From Candidatus Cloacimonadota bacterium (GTDB lineage Bacteria > Muiribacteriota > UBA6191), in the NCBI GenBank assembly GCA_002402105.1, contig NVVD01000001.1:447833-489885 (forward strand): a stretch of 42,053 nucleotides of DNA, written 5' to 3'. Below, in pieces: positions 1 through 7,167 of the stretch; the stretch's first letter is position 1; each line of letters starts with the position of its first letter. Made by a program: the position numbers and the translations under genes. The notes under the pieces were generated by a model that was given only the letters and a program-made list of their open reading frames with translations, did no database searches and had not been told where the DNA came from.

Positions 1-477
1 ATGATGAGTATGAAAAAAATAAAAGATCCAGATTTATTAGATGATATGATTAAATTAGTTGCTAAGGTGGGTAAAAGTCGAGCAAGCGTTGATGCTTATT
101 TAAAACAAATAAGAGATCAATTGAGCCCAGAGCAAATGTTAGTTTTATCTGAGGTTACTCCACTTGTTACTCTTTCTTTTTTACAAGATGAGCTAGCCCA
201 AATACGTGCGAAAGGTGAAAAAAACTTAGGTAGCCAGAGTTATAATCAATTAATCAAACACCTTAGATCAAATCAAATGAAAATCATTTTAAAAGCAATG
301 CAAAATAAAAACATTAAATTTAATGAAAAATGGGCCGCAGCAAAAGATATTTATCATTTAAAAAGAGATGATTTAATGAAATTTATAATGAAACTAACAG
401 ATTTAGATGCTGATACTATTTACAAAATTTATCTTGGAGCCCACTCTGTTAATATTGGAGATGAGTTATATAAATAA
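1..477 (+). CDS. Unknown protein, possibly 5'-truncated by the window edge
   Basis: I do not recognise this protein. The frame is open from the first base and three in-frame ATG codons lie within the first 12 bases, so the true start could be here or outside the window; no ribosome-binding site can be judged. The 158 residues are mostly hydrophilic and predicted helical, lysine-rich, with no signal peptide, membrane segment or cysteine motif. It probably acts in the cytoplasm. A strong terminator hairpin follows 25 bases after the stop, so this is the last gene of its transcript. The neighbouring operon is convergent and gives no functional hint. Confidence 0.55.
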   Translation: MMSMKKIKDPDLLDDMIKLVAKVGKSRASVDAYLKQIRDQLSPEQMLVLSEVTPLVTLSFLQDELAQIRAKGEKNLGSQSYNQLIKHLRSNQMKIILKAMQNKNIKFNEKWAAAKDIYHLKRDDLMKFIMKLTDLDADTIYKIYLGAHSVNIGDELYK

Positions 478-502
478 TTTAAGTATAAACAAATGATAAA
501 AG

Positions 503-528
503 CCCTCTATTTTATAGAGGGTTTTTTT
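503..528. terminator. Bidirectional intrinsic terminator
   Basis: An 8-bp perfect stem (503-510 with 514-521, CCCTCTAT paired with ATAGAGGG) is followed by seven T residues on the plus strand, with A-rich sequence on the other side. It sits between two convergent genes and could stop both transcripts. The stop codon of the minus-strand epimerase gene (512-514) lies inside the hairpin. Confidence 0.85.
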
Positions 529-1414
529 TATCTTTCAAAACCTTCTCCATGTGATAAATACAGTCAACAATGCCTTGTCCAAGGTCAATAAAAGGATTTG
601 CAACTAGTTTTTTAGCTGTGGTTGGTCTATAGGTATATGGGGTTACTTTGTAATGACCTTTAATCTCTTGATCTAAATATTCGATATCTATTTTATAATC
701 AAAAATCTCTTGAATCATAGCTAGTAAATCTTTGTATTTAAATCTTTCGACTCCAGTTAAAATAAGGTGTTCATTGTGTAAGTGTTTTTTATCAACTACA
801 TCTACTGATAATTTAGCAGCATCAAGAGCATGTATATACTCTCTTGTTTCTTCACCAGTACCACTATGTTGTATAAGGTTGTTTGTAATAGCAGCTTCTA
901 ATAATCGATAGATTCCATTATCTTGTTTAGCTCTTTCACCATATAATGAACCATATCTAATAATTACAAAGTTTAAATTATGTAGCTTATTATATTCAGC
1001 AATTACTTTTTCAGATGTGTATTTAGATATTCCGTAAAAAGAACCTTTGTCACTAGCAGCGTAAGCACTACTAGCATAAATATAAAGCCCCTGTTTAAAT
1101 TTAACTATGCTATCCAAAATATTTAGGTTTCCCATGATATTTAGTTCAAGAGTAGTTTTGGCAAAGTTATGAGAGATTCCGACTTGGGCAAAACCAGCAA
1201 AATTATAAACAACGACAAAGTGGTGACTTTTCATAATTTGATCTATTTGATCTATTTTGAGTATATCTAAGTAATGAAAGTAATATTTTGATTTAGAAAA
1301 ACTAGACTTATTTAAATCAGCAATATGTACTTCATACCCTTGATTAAAAAGTTCGTCACAAACATAGCTACCAATAAAACCACTTCCACCTATAATAAGT
1401 GCTTTTTTAGACAT
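512..1414 (-). CDS. NAD-dependent epimerase/dehydratase (extended SDR)
   Basis: This 300-residue protein is an extended short-chain dehydrogenase/reductase of the nucleotide-sugar epimerase type. The N-terminal Rossmann motif GGSGFIG is at residues 9-15 and the catalytic Tyr-Lys pair is Y127/K131 (YGISK). The substrate is probably a nucleotide-activated or free sugar and the product cannot be named. An AAAGGA ribosome-binding site sits 8 bases before the ATG, inside the end of the upstream dehydrogenase gene, and the frames overlap by 8 bp. It is the last gene of an aldolase, cytidylyltransferase and hydroxyacid dehydrogenase operon, which suggests a role in making a surface sugar (inference). 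Confidence 0.88.
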   Translation of the reverse strand: MSKKALIIGGSGFIGSYVCDELFNQGYEVHIADLNKSSFSKSKYYFHYLDILKIDQIDQIMKSHHFVVVYNFAGFAQVGISHNFAKTTLELNIMGNLNILDSIVKFKQGLYIYASSAYAASDKGSFYGISKYTSEKVIAEYNKLHNLNFVIIRYGSLYGERAKQDNGIYRLLEAAITNNLIQHSGTGEETREYIHALDAAKLSVDVVDKKHLHNEHLILTGVERFKYKDLLAMIQEIFDYKIDIEYLDQEIKGHYKVTPYTYRPTTAKKLVANPFIDLGQGIVDCIYHMEKVLKDKKNPL

Positions 1415-2327
1415 TGTAATATTCCTTTAATCCTATGATTGCTTGTGTTCCCATTGCGAGTATGGCCTCTTTTGCATTGCCTGCTATGTGAGGAGTATTT
1501 ATTAAATTTGGATGCGATAATAATTTATCGCAAATAGGAGGTTCTTGATCGTATACATCAATAGCAGCACCTAAGATTAGTTTATTAAAAAGAGCAGTTT
1601 CTAAGTCTTTTAAATTAATTAAATCACCCCTAGCTGTATTAATAATAAAAGAATTTTCTTTCATAAGCTTAAAAGTATCTTTATTTATTAAATGGAATGT
1701 TTGTTTCGTTAATGGAGTGTGTAAAGAAACAATATCAGATTGTTTGAAGATATCTTTTTTAGAAGACTTTATTAAGTTTTGAGATTGATAATAACCATCT
1801 TGGTTTATAATATCATTAACTAAGATTTTACAGCCAAAAGGTTTAAGTAATTTTACTAACTCTTTTGCAACATGTCCTATACCAATGATTCCGATAGTTT
1901 TTTGACTTAATAAAAATCCTCCACTTTTTATCCATTTTCCATCTTTTAATAAATTAGATGTTTGATATAAATTATGAGTTAAAGATAAAAAGAAACCTAA
2001 AGTTAATTCGGCTACCGATAAACGATTGACTCCACCTTTCCAAGCAACATGAATATTATTTTTTTTACAATACTCTAAATCAATATTGTCTAAACCGACT
2101 CCATATTTAGCAATAACCTTTAGTTTAGGTAGACGGCTTAAAAGAGTTTTATCAAATGTTTCTAAACCTACAATAAGAGCTTCATAGTTTTTAATATATT
2201 CAAATAGGTCATTATTTTTTAGGCGAATTCCAGTTGTATTTAATTTTGTTTTAGGTGATAACTCTAAAACTTTTTTCTGTAGTATTGGATGTCTTGAAAA
2301 TGAGGGAGAAGTAACAGCAATGTTCAT
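1407..2327 (-). CDS. D-2-hydroxyacid dehydrogenase (phosphoglycerate dehydrogenase-like)
   Basis: At 306 residues it has the usual length for this family of NAD-dependent D-2-hydroxyacid dehydrogenases. The nucleotide-binding turn G149-x-G151-xx-A154 and the catalytic set R233 (TARG), E262 (DQEPP) and H280 (TPHIAG) are all present. It lacks the C-terminal ACT domain of biosynthetic SerA, so a role in serine synthesis is not implied. The start lies 2 bp after the stop of the cytidylyltransferase gene and has no clear ribosome-binding site, so translation is probably coupled. In this operon it may oxidise or reduce a 2-hydroxy or 2-keto sugar acid (inference). Confidence 0.88.
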   Translation of the reverse strand: MNIAVTSPSFSRHPILQKKVLELSPKTKLNTTGIRLKNNDLFEYIKNYEALIVGLETFDKTLLSRLPKLKVIAKYGVGLDNIDLEYCKKNNIHVAWKGGVNRLSVAELTLGFFLSLTHNLYQTSNLLKDGKWIKSGGFLLSQKTIGIIGIGHVAKELVKLLKPFGCKILVNDIINQDGYYQSQNLIKSSKKDIFKQSDIVSLHTPLTKQTFHLINKDTFKLMKENSFIINTARGDLINLKDLETALFNKLILGAAIDVYDQEPPICDKLLSHPNLINTPHIAGNAKEAILAMGTQAIIGLKEYYNV

Positions 2328-2329
2328 AT

Positions 2330-3097
2330 TTATTGGTATAGTTTTATTAATGGATCATTTGTCATTAGCTTTTCAACTTGTTTTAAATCTTCAATGGTAT
2401 CAACAGCTTTTGATTGAAATTTGGTTAAAACCATCTTTACTTGGTAACCATGCTCTAAAACTCTCATCATATCAACAGACTCCTGAATTTCAAGTGGAGT
2501 AGGCTTTAATTGATTAAATTTAAATAAAAAGTTTCGTTGAAAGGGAATAATACAAACCTGTCTAAAAGGGGGATTTTGTTGGTCAATTTTTTTAATAGAG
2601 GGTATTGCTTCTCGTGAAAAATATAAAGCGTCGTTATTTTGGTTCATGACAACTTTAACTTCATTGGGGTCTTCAAATTCTTTTTTTGTTAAAATAGGCG
2701 AAAATAAATTTACAACCTGAATATTAGAGTCTTCAATTATAGCTTGAAGGGACTCTTCTATCATTTTTGGTTGTACCATAGCTTCATCACCTTGTACCAT
2801 GACCATGATATTGACCTTAACATTTTCTTGAGATTCAATTTTTTCAAGAGCTTCTGTGCAACGATCGGTACATCTTTCGTGATGATTACCAGTCATGATA
2901 GCTTTTCCGCCGATACTTTCTATATAATTAAAAATAACCAGATCACAAGTTGCGACATATACTTGATCTAAGTTTGAGGCCATTTTTACTCTATAATATA
3001 CATGTCCAATCATTGGTATATTTAAAATTTTGGCCATTGGTTTACCAAAAAAACGTGATGAACCCATTCGAGCAGGAATAATAGCAATATTAGACAT
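2330..3097 (-). CDS. KdsB-like CMP-sugar-acid cytidylyltransferase
   Basis: This is a cytidylyltransferase of the 3-deoxy-manno-octulosonate (KdsB)/SpsF type, which transfers CMP from CTP to a sugar acid. The N-terminal IPARMGSSR loop (residues 7-15), the VAT-D segment near 48-52 and the QGDE metal/nucleotide motif (102-105) are visible. I start it at 3097 because GGGGGAG lies 6 bases before that ATG; an in-frame extension to 3127 has no such site. The resulting 255 residues fit KdsB. It overlaps the aldolase gene by 8 bp. Whether the substrate is Kdo itself or another keto sugar acid is open, since a dedicated aldolase and dehydrogenase are co-transcribed. Confidence 0.85.
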   Translation of the reverse strand: MSNIAIIPARMGSSRFFGKPMAKILNIPMIGHVYYRVKMASNLDQVYVATCDLVIFNYIESIGGKAIMTGNHHERCTDRCTEALEKIESQENVKVNIMVMVQGDEAMVQPKMIEESLQAIIEDSNIQVVNLFSPILTKKEFEDPNEVKVVMNQNNDALYFSREAIPSIKKIDQQNPPFRQVCIIPFQRNFLFKFNQLKPTPLEIQESVDMMRVLEHGYQVKMVLTKFQSKAVDTIEDLKQVEKLMTNDPLIKLYQ

Positions 3098-3857
3098 TAA
3101 GACTCCCCCGAATTTTTTTGATACCATCTCTTGCCATATCAGCTAAGAAGAAAAAATCTAAAGAAAAGGCTGCATAATCAAAACCCTCTTTAAACTTTTT
3201 AATGAGATTATCAGGGTTTGAAGACACTTCATGAAAACCAAGAGATTTATTATGCTTAAGACAAGCCTTTTTAACTTTAGAAATTGCCTCTATAACATCG
3301 CTATCATCAAATTTTCCTGGTTTACCCATTGAAGCTGATAAGTCATAGGGTCCAATGATATAAGCATCAATGCCATCTATTAATAGTATTTCTTCAATAT
3401 TATTAACAGCATCAATATGCTCTATTTGTAAAATTAACGTTGATTTGTTTTCTAGCCAATTTTTATACTCTTCAAAGCCATAACCATATTTTTGTGCTCT
3501 ATATAAACCAACTCCTCTAGTACCAGTTGGAGGGTATTTCATATGATTGATAGCTTGTTTGGCATCAACAGCATTTTTAATATTAGGAACAATAACTCCG
3601 TCAGCTCCAATATCCATAGCTTTTTTAATAAGAACTTCATCATTTTTAGCCACTCGTATTAAACAAGGACAACTTTGATTTTGCATAATACTTAATAAAA
3701 TTTGAGCTTCATTTGTACTAATAGAACTATGCTCCATATCAATGGTTATCCAGTCAAAACCAGAAGTAGCCATGATGTCTGCTATAGATGGGTGATACAT
3801 GGTAAGCCATGATCCAATCAGTTTATCTTTTGATAGAAACCTTTGTTTTAATGACAC
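3090..3857 (-). CDS. HpcH/HpaI family class II aldolase
   Basis: A 255-residue metal-dependent pyruvate aldolase of the HpcH/HpaI family. The residues expected for this family are present: H43 (MEHSS), R68 (LIRVA), E146 (QIEH) and D172 (GPYDLS), close to H45, R70, E149 and D175 of the characterised E. coli enzyme. The YPPTGTRG signature is also there. The start is a GTG with AAGGA 7 bases upstream; that site overlaps the stop of the preceding gene. Family members cleave or form 4-hydroxy-2-keto acids. Next to a CMP-sugar-acid synthetase it may build or recycle a keto-deoxy sugar acid rather than degrade aromatics (inference). Confidence 0.88.
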   Translation of the reverse strand: MSLKQRFLSKDKLIGSWLTMYHPSIADIMATSGFDWITIDMEHSSISTNEAQILLSIMQNQSCPCLIRVAKNDEVLIKKAMDIGADGVIVPNIKNAVDAKQAINHMKYPPTGTRGVGLYRAQKYGYGFEEYKNWLENKSTLILQIEHIDAVNNIEEILLIDGIDAYIIGPYDLSASMGKPGKFDDSDVIEAISKVKKACLKHNKSLGFHEVSSNPDNLIKKFKEGFDYAAFSLDFFFLADMARDGIKKIRGSLNV

Positions 3858-3867
3858 TTGAAAATCC

Positions 3868-5112
3868 TTATTTGATTTGTTTAAAAATAGCGTTTAACAT
3901 TTTATCCATATCATCAATTAATACAGAGTTTAAAAAGTTTTGAGAATCTCTTAATCTTTGATTAAAAAATGATTGGGCAGATTCTACTATGCCTATTTTG
4001 AGAGTGATTTTTTTTAAAGAACTTGGTTTATTTGAAGTGATTTTTTGTATATGATTTTGAAACTCATGTAAGTATGCTCCACAATCATACTCGTTGCTGG
4101 TAGATGCTGGTAAAAACCCATAGGCTGTTGGTAAATAACGGTCTTCTATTTTTTCTTTCCACTTTTCAATACCTTGTTTAGATTCAGATATAATAGTGAT
4201 TTGAGAGTCTTGTAGCTGTGAGATAACAACTAATAAAGCTTCAAAAAATCGTTGATATAAGCTATAAATATTTTGAAAAGAGTCTAAAATCTGTTTTTGA
4301 TTATGCTGAACCCATTGGTAGTCTTCCATGGTTATCCCATCTTTTGCATTAGATAAAATAGAGTTTAATCTAGCTATTAGCTTTTCTAAAGATTTACCTT
4401 CTTTAGAGTAAAACTTGTGCATTAAAAAATAACATCGAACAGTATAATACCAATTAAAAAAACTTTTACATTCACCTTCCCATAGTTCTTGGGTTGTGAT
4501 AATTCGCATTGGGTTTTCAACTAATCTTTCAATTAAATCATCAGGATAGTTTTTTTCATCAAACTCTTGATATTGTTCAACCATATCAAAGAGGTCATTT
4601 TGAAAGTTAAAAAAACAAGCAGAGAGAGCTTCGATGTTATACATATCTTCTGGATGAGAGGGTAAATTATATATTAGTTGGCAAAACTTTTGAGATAAAA
4701 TATTTAATTCATTATCTAAACCAAAGCGATAGTTGCAATGAATAGGGGCAAATGAGTTAAGGCTTTTAATCAGCTCATCTGGAGTAAAGCTTTCAAGGTT
4801 TAACCTTGTGATATCCATTGACTGTAAAAATTTTGCTTTTTCTGAATCACTTTCTATATCAGAAGCTGTAGCTTCGGCATATTTCGTTAGTTTTTCTTGT
4901 ACTAAAGAAATTTGCTCAAGAGGGTGAATTTCAAACTCTAAAGTATGGTTTGTATCAGCTACATTCATTTTTGCTGGTACATAAACTTCTCCGATTTTTT
5001 CTTGAATTTCTGCAACACGTTGCTTTTTCATAGAAGTAGAAGGAGTTTTCACAATATAGAGAATAAGCCCAAATAAAAGAGCAAATAAAAAGAGTATTAA
5101 AATAGAGATCAT
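3868..5112 (-). CDS. Membrane-anchored protein of unknown function
   Basis: I do not recognise this 414-residue protein. It opens with a strong hydrophobic segment (about residues 2-22, rich in Ile, Leu and Phe) followed by a basic stretch, so it is probably a single-pass inner-membrane protein with a large cytoplasmic helical domain. A short coiled coil around AEIQEKIGEV is likely. I chose the ATG at 5112; a TTG 15 bases upstream is also in frame, and neither has a good ribosome-binding site. It lies 10 bp upstream of the aldolase gene and its stop overlaps that gene's ribosome-binding site, so it probably leads the sugar-acid operon. It could be an assembly or regulatory factor for it. Confidence 0.65.
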   Translation of the reverse strand: MISILILFLFALLFGLILYIVKTPSTSMKKQRVAEIQEKIGEVYVPAKMNVADTNHTLEFEIHPLEQISLVQEKLTKYAEATASDIESDSEKAKFLQSMDITRLNLESFTPDELIKSLNSFAPIHCNYRFGLDNELNILSQKFCQLIYNLPSHPEDMYNIEALSACFFNFQNDLFDMVEQYQEFDEKNYPDDLIERLVENPMRIITTQELWEGECKSFFNWYYTVRCYFLMHKFYSKEGKSLEKLIARLNSILSNAKDGITMEDYQWVQHNQKQILDSFQNIYSLYQRFFEALLVVISQLQDSQITIISESKQGIEKWKEKIEDRYLPTAYGFLPASTSNEYDCGAYLHEFQNHIQKITSNKPSSLKKITLKIGIVESAQSFFNQRLRDSQNFLNSVLIDDMDKMLNAIFKQIK

Positions 5113-5245
5113 TATATGTACAACCAAATATATTTCATTAGAATAACCATTTTTATTCTACCTGATTAGAGAGTCATTTCTAAAGGATTTAAAACTAAAT
5201 AAATAAATTTTTATAGAGTTCAATTACAAAAAAGTAAGAAAATTA

Positions 5246-5641
5246 CTATTGATGTAAGAGCTCTATAAGTTTTTCAATTTTTAATATTTCTTTATGATTT
5301 TTATGAAACTTAACATATATGTTTAGTACTACTAAAATACTAAGAGATAAAATAGAATAAAGACCTAAAGAGTCATAACAAAATGATGTAAGCAACACAC
5401 AAAAACAAATAAGAATAAAGTTAAAGTTAGGAAATGATTGTAAAATTTGAAATGGAATTTTTTGTTGGAGTTCAATTTGCTTTTCTCCAAGTAAAAGGTG
5501 TACTTGAGACTTTAGTTTAAATAAATCATTACAATAAGGGCATTTATTTATGTCTATATTCCAGTCAACGGTGAGAGGTTTGTGACATTTTACACAAAGT
5601 AGGTTTACTACATTTTCGATATCATTGATTGTTAAACTCAT
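5246..5641 (-). CDS. Small zinc-ribbon membrane protein
   Basis: A 131-residue protein with an N-terminal zinc ribbon formed by C16-x2-C19 and C34-x2-C37, then a linker and two adjacent hydrophobic helices (about residues 70-112), ending in a charged tail. The likely topology is a membrane hairpin with both ends in the cytoplasm. I cannot assign a family. It is divergent from another small Cys-pair membrane protein 187 bp away, which may be a functional partner. Confidence 0.6.
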   Translation of the reverse strand: MSLTINDIENVVNLLCVKCHKPLTVDWNIDINKCPYCNDLFKLKSQVHLLLGEKQIELQQKIPFQILQSFPNFNFILICFCVLLTSFCYDSLGLYSILSLSILVVLNIYVKFHKNHKEILKIEKLIELLHQ

Positions 5642-5745
5642 AAATATATTCTTAGTTGAGACTTTGAAAAGAAAGGTGGAAATACTTTTAATATATACTC
5701 AATTTTCTTTAAACTTAGGGTTTCTTATGAAGTTAAAATAAAAAA

Positions 5746-5766
5746 CCATTTGCACTTGGCTATAAG
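5746..5766 (+). repeat. Short interspersed intergenic motif, copy A
   Basis: CCATTTGCACTTGGCTATAAG. It differs from the copy at 25112-25133 at three of 21 aligned positions and shares the TTGGCTATA core with the copy at 7098-7116. It lies between divergent genes, 63 bp before the plus-strand start at 5829. Role unknown. Confidence 0.4.
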
Positions 5767-5792
5767 ATACAACTTTTAAAGACAAAAGAAAA

Positions 5793-5822
5793 TTGTTTTT
5801 AGGTATAAACTTTGCTTATACT
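5793..5822 (+). promoter_or_regulatory. Candidate sigma-70 promoter upstream of the Cys-pair gene
   Basis: TTGTTT (5793-5798) and TATACT (5817-5822) are separated by 18 bp. Transcription would start about where the ATG at 5829 lies, so the message may be leaderless; there is no ribosome-binding site before that ATG. Confidence 0.4.
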
Positions 5823-5828
5823 ATTATT

Positions 5829-6107
5829 ATGAGTGAAAAAAAAATATATTATTGTCAATATTGTAAAACAAAAAGAGACTTTCACCAATCATATAGCTAT
5901 ACAGGCTTTTATGAATTTGTTGTTTGGTTCTGCTTTGTTTGTTTACAGCAAGCTTATTTTTTTAAAAACTTAAATGATTATCTTTTTATTGTCCCTGCTA
6001 TAGTCTTTTCTATTAACAAAAGAGTTGTAAAGCTCTTTATTTGTGATATTTGTGAGTCTGAACCTACAGGTTCTGACTCTAGTTTAGAGCTTAACTTAAA
6101 TAGTTAA
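5829..6107 (+). CDS. Small membrane protein with split Cys pairs
   Basis: A 92-residue protein with C9-x2-C12 near the N-terminus, a hydrophobic hairpin (about residues 28-62, itself holding C35-x2-C38) and C72-x2-C75 after it. The two outer Cys pairs could meet on the cytoplasmic side to form one zinc site, with the membrane hairpin inserted between them (inference). I start it at the ATG at 5829; an in-frame TTG at 5793 would place the initiator inside the probable -35 element. Family unknown. Confidence 0.5.
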   Translation: MSEKKIYYCQYCKTKRDFHQSYSYTGFYEFVVWFCFVCLQQAYFFKNLNDYLFIVPAIVFSINKRVVKLFICDICESEPTGSDSSLELNLNS

Positions 6108-6190
6108 AATATAGTCATCTACTTTTTTTATTGTATAAAATTTTATTATCTATTGGAATTTAAGATTATATGTTGTACATGTATAGTTAA

Positions 6191-7087
6191 ATGCAAACAA
6201 CTTTTAAAATAGATAAATATTTACTTTCAGCTTTTTTGGCTTACTTTTTATGGGGAATTTTTCCAATTTACTGGAAATCACTATCTTTTTTGCCTCAAGA
6301 AATACTTTGTTTACGGTTTATACTTTCTTTTTTAACCTGTATATTTTTGATTTTTTTGAATAAAAACTTAATTCAATTTGTAAAAGAAATTTTCGATTTT
6401 AAAGTATTAGCTTTACACTTTATTTCGGGGTCTTTATTGGCTTGTAATTGGTATGTTTATACTTGGTCAGTTTTGAATGATAAAACAATAGAAGCTTCTT
6501 TAGGATATTTTATAACTCCTATTTTGATTACATTAAGCGGTATTTTATTCTATGGAGAAAAAATATCAAAAACTCAAAGTTTTGGAATAATAACAGTTGT
6601 GTCATCTATACTATTGATGATTGGCTTTTTTGGATATATCCCGTACATAGCTTTTACTTTAACGTTTACCTTTTCTATTTACTCCTTTTTAAGAAAAAAG
6701 GTTAAAATTAAATCACTAAATGCTTTTTGTTTAGAGAGCTTGTTAATGAGTCCTTTTGCTATTACTTATTTATTAGTGACGCAAAACACTTTCCAAAAGG
6801 TGGTAAATTTAGATAATACTCAATTGATTTTAGTATTAATTATGGGGGTTGTTACGGCGACACCATTGGTACTATTTGGATTTTCAGCAAAAAAAGTTGA
6901 ATTTAAAACCCTTGGACTTTTACAGTATTTGGCTCCTATATTACAGTTTTTGGTAGGTTTGTTATTATTTAATGAGAAACTACAACTAGCATATAAATAT
7001 AGCTTACCAATTTTATTCATTGGTTTAATAATTTATGCATCAGACTATTTTAAAAAAGAAGACTTATCAAAGAGAGTAAAACAATGA
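6191..7087 (+). CDS. rarD: EamA/DMT family transporter, RarD type
   Basis: This 298-residue polytopic protein has about ten hydrophobic helices and the RarD signature near the N-terminus (YFLWGIFPIYWK, about residues 18-29), followed by the EIL-x-LR and NWYVYTW-x5-IEASLGYFI blocks typical of the family. RarD proteins belong to the drug/metabolite transporter superfamily; their natural substrates are poorly defined. The start ATG has no obvious ribosome-binding site. It is convergent with pilT and appears monocistronic. Family confidence is high; the transported compound is unknown. Confidence 0.87.
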   Translation: MQTTFKIDKYLLSAFLAYFLWGIFPIYWKSLSFLPQEILCLRFILSFLTCIFLIFLNKNLIQFVKEIFDFKVLALHFISGSLLACNWYVYTWSVLNDKTIEASLGYFITPILITLSGILFYGEKISKTQSFGIITVVSSILLMIGFFGYIPYIAFTLTFTFSIYSFLRKKVKIKSLNAFCLESLLMSPFAITYLLVTQNTFQKVVNLDNTQLILVLIMGVVTATPLVLFGFSAKKVEFKTLGLLQYLAPILQFLVGLLLFNEKLQLAYKYSLPILFIGLIIYASDYFKKEDLSKRVKQ

Positions 7088-7097
7088 AAAATAGGGT

Positions 7098-7116
7098 GAT
7101 TTACATTTGGCTATAG
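7098..7116 (+). repeat. Short interspersed intergenic motif, copy B
   Basis: GATTTACATTTGGCTATAG, lying between the convergent rarD and pilT genes. It shares a 17-base run (ATTTACATTTGGCTATA) with the copy on the minus strand at 25112-25133. Confidence 0.4.
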
Positions 7117-7167
7117 GTATTTGGTGACTTTAGATAATTGAGTTCGTGCTTCAAATATATAATTACT

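Noticed and set aside
1407-2327. SerA (3-phosphoglycerate dehydrogenase) by name
   Set aside because: There is no ACT or other C-terminal regulatory domain, and the operon points to sugar-acid chemistry, so only the family is given.
2320-2971. Short plus-strand open frames at 2320-2502 and 2744-2971
   Set aside because: They lie antisense to the well-supported cytidylyltransferase and have no ribosome-binding site or recognisable domain.
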